Shown here: positions 1-14,000 of the stretch, piece by piece | Numbering within the stretch: position 1 is the stretch's first letter | Layout: every line of letters begins with the position of its first letter | Assembly: GCA_009823395.1 (NCBI GenBank) | Contig: CM020517.1 | Span: forward strand, 16,189,501-16,253,500 | Direction: 5' to 3' | From: Thamnaconus septentrionalis | Taxonomy: Eukaryota > Chordata > Actinopteri > Tetraodontiformes > Monacanthidae | Length of the DNA stretch: 64,000 bases | Made by a program: the position numbers and the translations under genes | Notes under the pieces: generated by a model | The model's input: only the letters and a program-made list of their open reading frames with translations | Database searches by the model: none | What the model was told of the DNA's origin: nothing

Positions 1-1045
1 AAAATGAAAAAGACACAGAGGTGTTGATGTCAGCGCTGTCAGCCATGCAGGACAAGACGCAGCACCTCGAGAATAGCCTGAGCGCAGAGACCAGAATCAA
101 GCTGGACCTCTTCTCTGCGCTGGGCGACGCCAAGAGGCAGCTGGAGATCGCACAAGGTCGGCCAGTCGTCTTCGACACTTCTTGAAATATTCGTCTGCTC
201 CCGTTCACAAGTTTGGGCTCGCCGACTCATTTCTGCATTGAACTGCATTATGGTTACAATCAGTTTTATGAAATAATGATCTTAAATCCTCTGCAATGAG
301 TGCACGAAAATCAATCGAGATGTGCTGAAGAAGTACTGGAACATTTTAGTGTTTTAGTGGAATGAAAACTATTTCCAATGTCTTATTAAAAGTGACTGAG
401 AGAATTTCAAGTGTGAACACACTGAAAGTGCGCTGTTTTGAAGAGCCTGAAGTATAAACAATGGCACTTTGTTTGCTTTTTTTTGGTTAAGCACACACAA
501 CTAAGTGTGATTAAAATACAAAGCTGTGTTTTAGAACCTTTTTTTCTCGCAATTTTAAAGCCTCGAACTTGTGTGTTCATGGCCGTATATTGCACACTTG
601 GTATTAATTTGCTGAAATCACATTCAGTCAGATATTCAAGCCATCCTATATGTGTTCACCACTTCCCGACTGATTTCCGTGCACTAGGAATGTTCTTAGG
701 GCATTCCAGGAGATTACCAGTGGAGAAATGAGTCGGTGACCCCAAACCTTTGAACGCTGGCCCTGTCAAAATAAAAGTGTTATGCATGGCATGACTGCGT
801 GGATTTCATGTTATTGTGTTTGTTTTTTTGGTTTTTTTTTAGGTCAGATCCTGCAGAAAGACCAGGAGATAAAGGACCTAAAGCAGAAGATAGCCGAGGT
901 CATGGCCGTCATGCCCAGCATCTCCTACACAGCCGACACCAGCAGCATGACACCAGTGGCGCCACATTATTCCTCCAAGTTCATGGACACCAGTCCCTCC
1001 GGCCTCGACCCAAACGCCTCCGTTTACCAGCCACTCAAAAAGTGA
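1..1045 (+). CDS. maco1: Macoilin, C-terminal two coding exons (partial at 5' end)
   Basis: Macoilin (formerly TMEM57) is a multi-pass ER membrane protein with a long C-terminal coiled coil, mainly neuronal. Only its end lies here. The exon reaching the left edge is read to 156, codons beginning at position 3, and gives a coiled-coil stretch containing SALSAMQDKTQHLENSLSAE. The donor is gt at 157. The last exon runs 843-1045 after a T-rich acceptor (ag at 841-842); the split glycine codon restores the frame. It encodes QILQKDQEIKDLKQKIAEVM and the hallmark tail ending SGLDPNASVYQPLKK, with stop TGA at 1043-1045. These residues match my memory of vertebrate macoilin closely, so identity is secure. 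The conserved neighbour ldlrap1 on the same strand agrees with human 1p36. The upstream exons lie outside the window. Confidence 0.95.
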
Positions 1046-1215
1046 ACGCTTTGTCCTGCCCCCCACCTCCCTCGCCTCCCTCCAACCTCCTCCTCCTCCT
1101 TCTCTTCCTCCGCCTCCCGTCATCTCTCTCTTCTCCCCCTCCCCCCCGCCCGCCCGGGTCCCCGCAGGCCCACCACCACTTTCCAACCTGCTCGGCATGT
1201 CTGCAGCTGAGAACG

Positions 1216-1256
<41 letters not shown>

Positions 1257-4070
1257 CTCTCTGGTTTTTATCCCTCCCCCACCCCCCACCCTCCCCCGGC
1301 CAGGTCAGAAGGATGTTGTATCGTGTGACTGTATTTGTTGTAGTTAAAACAAAAGACAAAAAAAACAAAAAACTAAAAAATGGACATCACGTGTCAACTA
1401 TAGGGAGTCCAACTTTGTTTTCTCTTAAGTGTCTAGTGAAACCTCACAGAACCGGGTGTCGATCTTCATCTCCAGGGCGTCGTCCTCCCATTTCTGCTGC
1501 CACTCTTCGCCATCGGTTATCTGCTCTTCAGCGCTGGGGAATAGCTGCTTATCATTTAAGCTTGAACCCCTCCCCCCCCCCCCCCCGTGTCAACATTTGC
1601 CCCCCGCCCCCAGAAAAACAAAGCGTACTTCTCATCCAGTCGAACAGCCTTACTTGTTTTGCATCGAACATTTTACGTTCTCCCACGGCGGCGGCGCGGC
1701 AACATGTGAACACCTGGAAGAATGTAGTGCATCGTTGGCACGGACCCCCCTTTCTGTTCTTGCAGTCAATTTATTCGTTTGAAGCACCAGATCAACCCAC
1801 ATTTGGCTGCTTGGTGGTTTGGTTTGTACACGGCTTTCCGAGTGTATCGTGTGGTTCCATGAGTTCACAGTTTTGACTTCAACGGTCCAGAAGTGTCGAT
1901 TGCAGAGAGTTTAAATAAGATCTTGAGGTCCCATGTTTCTCCTAATTTATTGCTGTTGTTTTCGTTGACACAAAGAGAGGATAGCGGTCAGAGAGGAGGC
2001 GTGTGCGCAAGTTTGCCAGCTTCGATGCATATAAATCAGTTGTTGCGATCGCAGTGCCTTGAATTGAGCACATAAGCTGAAATTCTGCACGACCCTCCTG
2101 GACCACTGGGATCATTTGACAAAGTTTAAAAAAGAAAAAATGATAATAGTAATAATTTCATTCCACCGACAGAAATCGGACACTTTCTTTTAGAACCCAG
2201 GTTTATAATTGGGTTTGCTCCCAGCTGCACCAGCTTTGTCCCACACACTCACCACAATCAATCAAAGTATATTTGTCAAGCTAAAGTCCAAGACTTGTCA
2301 TTCTGCCCCCCGCTCATGCTCACTTGCTGCCAGTGCTTAGTCGGCCACAGGCGGGGTTGGGCTGGTCACATGTCCACTCACAGAGGCTCATCTGTCCAAG
2401 TGCTGTTAAATCCCAAATCCTGTGGTTTAGCTGCCAGACTGTTTTTTTTTTTTTTTTTTTCAATTTCTTCTCAATTCCCAAATTAAAAACACCCTTTTTT
2501 TTTTTTTTTTTTTTTGAAAGGAATGCAGAAGGCCCACAATGTAAGGGCAGAGTTCAGAAACCTTAATATAGCGGGTAAGTAACGTTTTGGAAATGGCTCC
2601 TCCACCTCAGTTCTCGTGCCAAGCCTCCAATGCTCCTTTCTGTCACGGAAGAATGTATTGCGGACGCGTCAGCCGACATATTTTGTCACATCTGCGCCGG
2701 CTAAAGTTTCAGTTTTCAGGTAGAGAAAGTTTGTCACCTGTTTGTTGTAGCCTGTGTAGTTTAAATTGGAAAAAAAAAAAAAAAAAAGGGCGAAGGACTT
2801 GAAGAGTCGTGTTTCTTTTTGTGAATGTTCCAGTATTTGAAACTGTTGGGCAAGTTTGGCGGTGAAAAGCTTCTTCTGTTTTGCTGTTCTGTTTCAAAGT
2901 GGAGAGAAATTTGCTCAAGTCTGGTTATTAGGTTTCGCCATCGCCCCCAGTGGTTTTCATTGTGTGTGCGGTTTTCACCCACCCTAGAGTGGGAGAACCT
3001 TATGTTTGGCTCCGATCGCCGTCATCGGCTCCCACAAAAAGAGATGTGAAAATGACGGTGCAGTCAACTGTTGGCTCTGCCGCCTGTCGCAAGTAAAGAG
3101 ACGCGTTTTTGTTTTTGTTTTCTATGCCCACAGTCACTGCTATGTTTTATCCCCAGGTCTGACCTTGGCTGTGCTCTCGCTCTGTGAGGTTTACAAGAAA
3201 TAAACATTTTTTTCTTGCACATTGACTTTTTTTTTTTTTTGAACCCCTGTTTTACAACCTTCCACGCCACACACCTCTCTCTGAGTTTGTTTTTTTTAAG
3301 CTGTCAAAGAAACCTGATTAACCTGTTCTGTCTATAAGCCCTCCAATCTTTGTCATCGTTTCATAAACTGGACTAATGAATCACAAATATATGCACCAGT
3401 CATAAATAGGTCAGGCTCTTGACAACTAGTGTGTTTTACACGTTCTTCAAATTTAGTTTTTTAATCTTTATGCAGGTGCATCACTAACGTGCGCGTTTTC
3501 AGTAGATGCGCAAAAACTACGGGAGAAAACTTTGAGCTCATTTTTTGTTCGCGGGAAAAAAAAAGTGTAATCAGAAAACCTGTGAAATGTTTCAACTTTC
3601 GTCATGCAGGTGCACTACTCGTGTTAGCCACTAGGGGGAAGCATCACCCTCCATTGTCAGCGTTACAGGTCTGGAGATTATCGTGCGACATTGACTCGAA
3701 TTGTTCATTCTGGAAGCACTAATTCTCATCATTTAACACCGTGACATCCAGTTGAACTCGGACCAAAGGAATTACTGAACACTTTACCCTTTTAGTCCAC
3801 CAGTGACTAATGGATCGCCATATTCACACTATCAATAAACTCAAAGACATATGGTGGGAAAATACTCGGTAAAGAAAATTTTGTAGGACCTTTTAAAAGT
3901 CAAATCAGAAATGTCCGCAATGAAGTTCCCATGCTTGCTGACCTGTTGGTGTTGTGGGTAAGACAGCAATGATAGAATTGTGATTTGTGACATCACACGT
4001 GTCTGAGACATGTATGAATTATCCCTCTGTCAAGGACAAGATGCTGAATAAACCTATGGAGTTAAAGTAA
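1046..4070 (+). other. maco1: maco1 3' UTR and flanking sequence
   Basis: Non-coding sequence after the maco1 stop. It is pyrimidine-rich at 1055-1295, including a (TC)n run at about 1220-1260, and carries poly-T and poly-A tracts near 2440, 2495 and 2770. The best polyadenylation signals are AATAAA at 3199-3204, followed by a T-rich stretch, and AATAAA at 4047-4052. I see no convincing coding exon; open frames here overlap low-complexity runs. Confidence 0.6.
3199..3204 (+). terminator. Candidate polyadenylation signal of maco1
   Basis: AATAAA hexamer followed within about 25 bases by a T-rich tract, a typical cleavage context. A second hexamer at 4047-4052 is an alternative distal site. 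Confidence 0.45.
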
Positions 4071-6059
4071 AGCTCCAACTTTTGTTAGGCTTGAATTTTT
4101 TTTTCAGTATTTAATGCTCTTTTGCAATGCCCTTTTTCATCTTGGCAAGCACAAGCATGTGGAATTAATAGATTATGATAGGTTCCAACTGGCAGTGTGG
4201 ATTTGGCGGCGCTTTAGGCCATTAGGACACAAATCGGTAGTACGGTAGATCCATCTGCTGGAGGAGAGGGAGTCAAAAATGAGAAACTGGTATTGATCTC
4301 TGCTTCCTTTGACTCGCCATCTCTTACATCTTAATATAACAAAAGAACGAGGATTCATATTTTTTTCCCAATTCACGAAAAAAAAAAGATACATTATTGG
4401 TGGTTCCACTTTGAATAGCTCATGTCACAGCGTCGTTCACCTGTGTTTTTCCTCAAATATTTTGCAACTTACAACATGATTACCATGGAATAAAGGACAC
4501 CGTGCCCACCACTACAGCCAAAACAAGAACCCTTTGTGTGCACTGAGCCCCCTTTGAACCCCTCCAAAAGAGTATCATTGATTTTTGTTTTGTTGCTACT
4601 TTCAAAACAAACCTTTTTAGTCCTCACCCATTGGTGGTGCTTAACAAGTCAAGATGTGTCCTGCTTTCGTAAGTGGTGAATTAACAGAGGATCGTGCAGT
4701 CTTTTTGTTCTGGGCCCTTTCATTGGCGACTGGCAGTAAATGCCATGACTGAAACGGTGATTTTAAAGGAATGTACCTGAAGGAATTCAGATAGATGGTT
4801 TAGTCACAGCACTAATGAGGTGATATTTTCTCCTTGGAGTAAACAACAGAAAGAGCACTTGGTCTCTGCCGCCCCATAGGGTTTAAATTGTGTTTGTTTT
4901 CTCATATTGCTGAGAAAAAAATCAAGCAAAGTCAGAGGAACTTGTCAGGCTTGATCTGTTGATCTGATTTCTTAAATTCTATGACTAAAAACACAATGTG
5001 ACAAACATTTTGGCACAGACAACCAAATGATTTGTACATCATTACAATATTTCAGTAGGAACTTTCAATCAGACTGTTCACAATAACACCAGTGTTGTTA
5101 CAAAGCTGTACCTCTTTATAGGTGGTTCTTTGTGGATCTCTGTCGCTTCACTGTGGATGTTTTGCATTGGCAAAAAATTGTCCTCAACCCAAACATCTTA
5201 TTTTGCACCCTATAAAAAGTCCCAAACAGCTGACATGTCATCACAAACAATAGCAGTTCAGAAGATCAAATTTATTTGGTGACTTATTCTTGTTCCTTCA
5301 TTTATCATCATCATACTGTTTTATCTTACACAGATGGTCAGATTCTGTCCTCAGACCTACAGAATGTGACATATTGTCTGTTCAAAAGCCTTGATCTAAA
5401 CGATTCCCTCTCTGTCAATTGTGAACAATGAGTCACTGTTATTGGATGCCTTTTCCAGGAAAAGCCTTCCATATTCCCCAGAGCATTCCGGCCATTCAGC
5501 TGTTTACTTTAGAGCACCAAGGCCGAACATGGGGACGGGGTTACATACAGTAAATTGAGATAATTGATTTAAACATAAATAACATGACTGGTAGTGGAAT
5601 AAAACCCCAAAGGAGATTAAAATACATATCTTAAAGGTTTTGTTCCTAATTGGATCCTATTTATGAAAAGTGGATTACACTTCTAATGTTTTTTGTCTGT
5701 GAGTGGACTTTCAACAAGCACCTCCAGCCAGTGTTAGTTTTGCTGTATCATAATAAAATCGCTTTTAGAGGGAATCTAAAATGTGCAGTTCTTGGAGTAA
5801 GCCCTTTGTGACATCACTGACTCCAGGATTGTTGAAGCAGCAGTACAATGGTCCGAAATGAAAAGGAAATATATGGCGATACTGGACCTTTGACATGTAC
5901 TTAATACTCCAAAAGTGATTAAACTCCTCATTCCCACCCTTGTGATCAGTAGCGTTTTTCCTGAGTAGATCACTTTTCTTTTTTTCTACTATAAATTTCC
6001 TACTGTCACAGTCAAGATTCTGGCTGCCTGGCTTTTTTTTTTTTTTTTCTCGTCAGAAA
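4071..6059. other. Intergenic sequence between maco1 and ldlrap1
   Basis: About 2 kb of AT-rich DNA with no coding exon I can support. The segment around 5760-5965 shares short stretches (a 'gatattggacctttga'-like string and 'tgtgacatcac') with 18790-19090, which suggests remnants of a dispersed repeat. Confidence 0.5.
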
Positions 6060-6438
6060 CGAGTGGGTTGGAGCTGCCGCTGCTGCCTGCACTGCGCGGT
6101 CAAAGGAGGAACAGACAGACACGGCGGCACCGCCCGCACGGGCTGTCAAAGCTTTGCGGCTGCTACAAGCTCAGTCGATGTGATTCCACAACCCGGCGTC
6201 ACGGACATTATCTGGCTAATTTACATAACGCCGCCCAGGGGGACGAACATTATCTCTCATCGAGCAAAAGCAAAACCGTGCGGAGGGGGAGGCGAAAGAA
6301 AGAGAGAGAGAGAGAGAGCCGAAACTAAAGTTTGAACTGCTAGAGGACTGTTTTAGCCAGAGGAAGTGTTCTCGACGCAGAGACGGAGCGACGCTCGCCG
6401 GGCTCTTTGCCCCACTTTTCCCGCTGGAATACGATACT
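6060..6438 (+). promoter_or_regulatory. ldlrap1: CpG-rich promoter and 5' UTR region of ldlrap1
   Basis: Base composition changes from AT-rich to GC- and CpG-rich about 380 bp before the ldlrap1 start codon, with a GA-repeat at about 6297-6320. No TATA box is evident, consistent with a CpG-island promoter. The transcription start cannot be fixed from sequence alone. Confidence 0.5.
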
Positions 6439-6635
6439 ATGGACGCTTTGAAATCCGCCGGTAGGGCGATAATACGGAGCCCCAGCATGGCCAAGCAGTC
6501 GTGGGGCTCGGGCAGACACAAGAGTGAGTATCCGTTTCCCGAAATACCTGTTGTCGAAGGCGGTAGCTAGTCCTAGTTTAGCGTTAAACCAAGAGCTAAC
6601 TTAGCTTAGCCTTGACGAGGAGGGTGAACCTCACA

Positions 6636-6722
<87 letters not shown>

Positions 6723-7971
6723 CACACAAACGTCAGCTGCACTTTACAACTCGTCCAGTGTGTGGACGTCAGCGGCTGTCGTCGGTGGGGTCACAGCAGG
6801 GCATGGATGCTTAACCCGGTCACTTCATGCGGGGGTAAAAATTGGCTTTCACGCCGGTGGTGTTGTTCGTATTCTCCTATCTTTTCAGTTGCGCTTGTTG
6901 AACTTGACACCACACCAGCGCACCGTAACCGCAACCCGTCTCCTGTTGAGCGACTTGGTTCAAATCGTCGGTGTCCAACAAGTCGTGCGTGTGTGTGTGT
7001 GTGTGTGTCGCCGGTTATTTGCCCTCGATAGAAACCGAAGACACTTCACGCAAAATTAAAAATAAATAAATAAAAATACGACAAAAGTTTGGAGCGCAGC
7101 GAAATTCCGTGTTGTTTTTTCTGTGTGTGTGTGTGTACGTGCCACGTCACAGCACCGACTTGCACCGGCGGCAACGAAAAATAACAGCGAGCGATCCCCG
7201 GTCGTATTTAGACCGGAGAATCAGGATCGGTGAGGGATAAAAAAAAAAAAAAAAAGGCGTGAATAAACGAGCGTCTGTCCTCCTGGCGAGTGTGTGATCG
7301 TCGCAACGCACTGTTGCTAGGCAATACGCTATGCAAAGCGAGCGAGAAGCGGCGGAAGAAGTGGTTGCGCACGATTGCCTCGTTCATGCGTGCTACAAAG
7401 CTCGCATCGGACTGAAATCCTTGTGTTTTCCACTCCTTCAAAGTCTGAATTTCCACATTAACGCTGCTGCGAAGTCCACCCCCCCCGCGTGTGACGTGAA
7501 GCAGACTGCTGGACGTGACAGTTGTTTATGCAGCCGGTGCAAAACAGCACGTCTTCCGTGTCAGCGAGCCTGTCTGTCCGCGATGGGCTTCTTTCCACAT
7601 CGTTGCTGTTCGTGCACCCCCCCTCCCCCGTTTAATTCACACACAATGGGGCCAATTTGCAACACAATAATGACACGTGTCAGGACGTCCACGCTAGCAG
7701 CCTCTTTGTTTTGGTTCTCTGCTCGCGTGCACCCCCCCCACCACCACCACCACCACCATCAGCCATCAGCCTCCATCGGCTTCCCCATTCCTGCACTTGT
7801 CAGGGAATGGAATGGAATGGAAGGGCGTGATGTCCAATCAGACTCTGTTGTTGACAAGAGGAGCACCGCCAGAGACAGACCCCGCCCCCCCATCTCTGTC
7901 GTGTTCATTGTTGTTTTTTTTTTGCCGTCATCTTTTGTTTCATTTTCTCATCCTCCTGTCTACCTTTGGCC

Positions 7972-8022
<51 letters not shown>

Positions 8023-11000
8023 ATCGCACAGTTCACAAGCAGTTCCCTCAACCTCCGTCCTCTAATTACGAGCTTAACTGTAATTCAGGAAGACAAGGGT
8101 GACCTGCAGAGTCAGAAATAGCCAAGAGAGTGCGTTTGATCTCTTTTGGTGACATTCTAATATGTCCAGACTGTTTCAATTAAGCATATGTACTTAAAAA
8201 AAACGTGCAATTTTCAACCATGTGCATTCTTCAGCATTTTGGGGGAGGGGGGGTGGCATTTAGTTTTAGTCACTCAGGTCAGTGATTCACGCACCATGTG
8301 TTTCTGCATTTTATTTATAAATGCGTCTAAACTTGGCCTTTGTTGTAGCTGCTCCTTCACTTCTCTGTCATTAATCGGCACAACACTGTTTTTTCCCACA
8401 GTAATTGCTAGATTGCCAGATTGTCACAGGTTCTGAAATTGTTATCACCAAACTGACTCATGTCTTAAAATAGCTCGAGAATATTTTTGTTTCGGGCTGA
8501 CATTTGCCTTGCTTTGGCAGTCCCGGTCCCACCGCATCTGCAAGACTGCATGAGCCGTGTTGCTTCCTGTGTGACAGCCTGCTGAGTTGACTAAATATTT
8601 ATCTGCTTCGTGGCCTCCCTGTTCTACCCAGTAGCTGCCGATTTTAAACCTGGCTCTTTATGCGAAAGACAGAGCGAGGTTTTCTTTGAAAGCTGTGGAG
8701 GAGGAAGCAAATCTCAATCTGTATCTGAAATAGTCGGCCCCTCTCGCACATTCCTGGTCGAGAAGCCAGAAGACATCTGCGGGGTTGTCGGCACATACGC
8801 AGCTACATACGAACGTGCCAGATGACACGCGCGGATCTTTCAAACGAGGAATGCGCAAGATTTCCAACCTGTCGGATTACATTATCCCAACTTGAACGTG
8901 CAAGTGTGTAGGAATGGTCAGTGAAGCTATTGTCAAGTTTGTGTTTTACAGGTCGCTTCACTAGCCGGTCATTTCTGGTGCTGAGCTGGCCAGTCAGCAG
9001 CGTCACCTGCGTGCAATAATTGCATCCTGCAGGGCTCCTTTATGAAGTCGTAAACCCCCCTGTGATTTATAAGTTAACCCTGTTATGTCATCAGCATCTG
9101 TAAGCTGTTGTTGTTGTTGTTGTGTGCAGTCGCGTGTGATTGTTTGCGGACGGACTGTGCGCAGAAAGGGATTACTTTGAGTGTCAAAATTGTTATCTTT
9201 CCATCAGTAATTGGCACTGGTTAAAGCAGTAAATTGCAGTACGGCGGCAACACAATACTGTTATTAGGAAGTCCAACCGTGAAGCACTGCAGGCTCATCT
9301 TCCCAGTGAGAAATAATTAATGTAATCTCCTTCCGCCATATGTGTAGGCATATGGTCAGTGTGGTAGGTCTTTAGTCAAGTGTCCGTAGGACAACCTGCT
9401 TTTAAAAGGAGCTATCGAGGACTTAAACACACAGAGGAAAACCTGTTAGTTACCGCCATGTGTATTCAAACATCTATCCTAACATCTATTCTAGCTGTGT
9501 TATTAAATCTCTACGAGTTGTGCAAACATTGCTCTCCTTGCATTCCTTATTTTTATTATTTGATTGTTTTTCTGTTTTGTCTTTTTTTATTGGTAATTTT
9601 AAAACTGCCGACTGGAAATTGTTAACAACAGGGTTCATAACACAGCGGGTTGAGGGTCTACGGACGCCTTCTTCTTTTTTTCAAACTGACACAAGTCCAA
9701 CCAGTTCTTTATCTGTCTTCATTTACTCCAGCGTGTCTTGCAACAAAGACTCGTTGTTCCTCACCTGAGATTCTCCCCTTTAGGCCGGAAATGGCTCTTT
9801 CAAAACACATCTTTTTTTTCAAGGTCGCACTACACCCTGAGACACATCAACAAGATCCTCTGCTTTACCACAATCACCTTGCAGACCTTACGGATAAACG
9901 AGGGGAATTCTTCAATTACGATATTCCTTCACCTCTTCATTTATCTGTTTTACCGTGTGGCATTTAGAAACATATAAACCAACTGTTAGACCTCCAATAA
10001 ATGATGGTCCAAAATGTCATCGACCTCGTAATGGGACATTCATCTTATTGGAAAATGTAATAAATAATGCAGAGCAGAATGTTGTAAAAGGTAAAGTAGG
10101 TCATGTGCTGGTTTAAAGCTTGTTTCTGTCTGTTGGCTCCAAGGAGAAATAAACCTTTAACTGTGGTTGCATCAGACTTTCTAACAAAAACCTGTTGTTA
10201 TTGTACTGTATCATCACTGTAATAATATTTTAACTGAAGTCATTTTTACATGGGTTGGAACCACTTTACTGCAGTTGGCTTTATGTGATTTTCACTGCAC
10301 CAGGAAAATGAAATAGAAGAGAAACTAGTAACTTACTCATTTCCACTTTACATTGTGGCTGAGCGCTGGTCCTGAACCTGAACCTGGGCCTCATTTCGCA
10401 ATACTTGTTTGAACTTGGCCCAGAGCATCCACCGTTAAAAAAAAATCCAGTTCTCACCAGTTCTGTCGTAACATTGTTTTGGTGGTGCGGAACAATTAAT
10501 TACAAAATGTTTGGCTGATAACCACTTAGCTTGTCAGAACTGAAGGAGGAACTGAAGCCGTGAGTTTGGGGAACAGTGCACGCCCAGTTTCTTGATTATG
10601 TCACTGAAAATGCCTGAAGTGTCTGTGAAAATGGATTCTAGTGACTTATGGGTGAACCGCTTGCTGCTGATGTTTGCTTTCGTTTGTTTACGTTTGTTAG
10701 CTGTCAAGAATGGTTGTTATATTTTTCTCTTTGATTACTTCTCAAAAAAAATATGCATGTAATATATATAAATATACGTTTACCTCTACATCAATACGTC
10801 TGAAAAACCTTTTAGCCATATTTGTGAGGTTTTTTCAAAGTTTAGGTGTTTCTGTGACCAGTTTTTTATTGCTATATTTACGTTTTGTGCAATTCTAGGG
10901 GTCATGGAAATGCAGCTTTTGACTTTGGAAGCAAAAAATGCCTTTAAAAGCTTTTAAATTTAAGGATGTGATGATACAACTTGTCCTCTTTACTAAAGAA

Positions 11001-14000
11001 AAAGCCCCCGGAGGAAAAAATGGCGCCTGAGCGGCTGTGCACGCCGTGATGCAAGAGTCACTTTCACAAGCTTCCGTCTCGTTGAGAGTATATTGTGGCT
11101 TCAGATGTAATTCTGCACTGTAATCCGCTGCTGGCATGACCACTCATTTCTCCTCCCAGTTCCTCGTCTCCCTTTCCTTCTTTGAGTGGATTTAGCCGAC
11201 ACCGAGTGACACGTGTCTCAATGTTACGACTTAAAGCAGCGGCGTAAGACTCTTATCTCTGCAAATCCTTCCCTGTGCCCTGCTAAATTGTTTTTTGGAT
11301 GCACATGTACATCCCACCCAATTGTTTGGGTCATTGGATGCTACAGGGCCTCTAACGGAGACATTTAAGAACGATCTGAGCCCGTACGTCACGTCCGATG
11401 ACGTTTAAATGCAAGAAAAGTGTTTCCATGACACTTTTGCAATACACCTCTGTATGGATGTGTCTGAAAAACCACCTCATGAGACCGTCAAGACCTTTAA
11501 GCCACATTTGAGAGGTTTTTCAAAGTTTGGGCGTTTCCATTACCTTTTTTTTTTGTTGCCATATTGAGGTTTTTGCGCAATTCTAGGGGCAATGGAAACG
11601 CAGCTTCTGAGGTCATGTCAGTTCATTGCATGCAATCCGACCCGGAGACACGCCGAGATAGGTTTGTTAAAGATTTACTTTCCGTTTTTTTTTTCCGTCT
11701 GCACTGAAGAGAGTGGGTCACAAATAATGCTGGTCTCTTTGTACCAGGCAAGGACAAACGGTGACGAGCGCCCCGTGTGTATCAACACCATTTTTTTCCT
11801 CCTCCCCTCTGACTGACACTCAGCCTTTCTCCTCTCCACAATGCCCCATCTCAGCCTTTTCTCCATAATGGCTGCGTCCCTTTTATCGACGCACGCTCTG
11901 ATGTGCTCCCGCGAGCGCCTGAGCGCCACTGTGTGAACACTGCAGCGGTGTGTGTGTGTGTGTGTGTGTGTGGGGGATTAGTTGGGATGATGGATTCATT
12001 GTTTGAGCAGAAAGTCATTTGCTGAGTCGTGTGTTTTAAATTTGAGGTATTGTCTTTGCGGTAAATGGTGCTACATCCTATCGACTTAACCAAGAAAACA
12101 TCAGAAAATGAACTGCAGGGGAAGCCAATTTCTATTTGATCTCAGCTAATTGTTCTTGGCGGGCTCTTCAAAGCATAGATTGGTTGCATGCTAAAGTGGG
12201 AAGAATAACCTGAACCAAAATGAAAAGAAGTGGATTGCTTGGGGACCTGTCTTTCGAAACAGTGTTGAAGGCTTTGTTGAAATGTTGTAAATATGAGGAA
12301 GATATTTTTTTTTTTTGATGGCTGTTTTCCTCTGGTTCTCTGCTTTTTCTGTGGGAGGAACCTCACCAGCGCTTTTGTGCGGTCTCCTGTGATTCCCGTT
12401 GGACAACACACTCGACAACATTGAATAGCGTCCTGAAGAGACGTGCTGTGGAACTTTTATTTTTAGGCACCGACGGAGGTCCTCTAAGGCCTTTCCTCTC
12501 AGCGCGCTTTGTCTCTGTGTATCCCTGCAGGCGTCTCTCCTCATCTGAGTCGGCGCTTTCTAAATTAGACCGATGTGTCCCGATTGCAATCTAATAGAGC
12601 TGGAATAGGACTTTCCTGCACATGGCTTCACACGTGATAGAAAGCCATTGTTTCATCGAAGGTCACCTCGGGTCCTGGCAGGCTGAGGAAACATGAGTGA
12701 TTTATACCTGATGATTGGTGATTGGATGCAGTTGAACTTTTTTTTTTTTGGAGTATTTACACTGCCAGTAAAAAGTCTGGACGCACCTTCTCATGCAAAT
12801 TTTATTTTGTATCTTCACAACTTTCTACACTGCAGCGAGATACTGAAGACATCAAATATATGAGCAAGATATATGTAATTATGCAGCACGTTCAATAACT
12901 CTTAATATGCTTTTTATGAAAGGTTACTATTTTGAAGAATTTGAATATAAAACATGGTTGAGTTATCTGACACTTTTATTGTTTCCTACATAATTCCATG
13001 TGTGTACATACATAATTTTGATGCCTTGAGGGAGAAACTGCAATGTCAATAGTCATTAGAACATTAAATTCACAGGGTGTGTCCAAACGTTTGACTGCTA
13101 GGGTATGACTGTACTTTTTTTGTACAGTATTGTGAAACGCACATTCTCGTCTTGCTTAAAAAGTCGCAAATCCAATTAAACAAAAAAGTGAAAAAAGAGC
13201 CACAGTAACCTAGAGTTGATACAGTGAGGTCTTCCCAGCTTCCACCAACTTGTGTTTGTGTTTTCGACTTCCATTGCGAGCCCTGCTAATTGGAGTCAAA
13301 TCCCAGTTTCTCTCTTGTTTTTGCGGGAAGTACTCCCTCCCTTCCATCCAAAAATAGCACCAGACAAAGTATTTTTACCACAAGATTTACACTAAACTTT
13401 GACATCTGGAGGCTTCCCTTGGGGGATTTCCCCCCCCCAATACTTATTTTCAATATTTCCTGCCCCACCGTTTGCTCCAGAGCAAAAGCAGCTCTCGCAA
13501 CTCCCTCTTTTACCCCACCGAGGTGAATGTCAGCAGGTGGGCGGGCCGGTGTCCGCACAATCCAAACACAGTGAGTCATTCCCCGGTTAAAATGTGCTCA
13601 GAGGAATGCCGCTCCGTCTCCCCAGCCCTCCCCACCCCCTACGCGCCGTCGCCAACGCCAACGCCAGCGCCAGCCGGAGAGCTCTCGATGCTCAGAAGCT
13701 CCTTTCAAACCTCAACAAAGAGGAAACTGTTGCTGCAGCAGGCCGGACCTGTGCAACCTGCTGCAGAGCGTCGACTGTTGACCCCCCGAACCTCCTCCAC
13801 CACCCACCATCTCCATTTGGGTTTCCGTGTTTGACACTCGACGAGCGACATCCCTGCCAGACCCCACCCCCACCCCACCCCACCCCCACGTTTACCCAGT
13901 TTCGCAACATGACAGACTCTGTTAATATGCTACTGCAGTGACACACTTGTGGGCCGAGACTTTAGCTACCGAGCTCTGTCGTCGCTCGTGGAACAGCGAA

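Noticed and set aside
799..1347. 182-codon frame overlapping the last maco1 exon
   Set aside because: It is a frame-shifted reading of the genuine maco1 exon and its pyrimidine-rich 3' UTR.
7331..8065. 244-codon open frame in ldlrap1 intron 1
   Set aside because: It contains a poly-His run from a CAC repeat and ends in the (TC)n microsatellite; there is no recognisable protein content.
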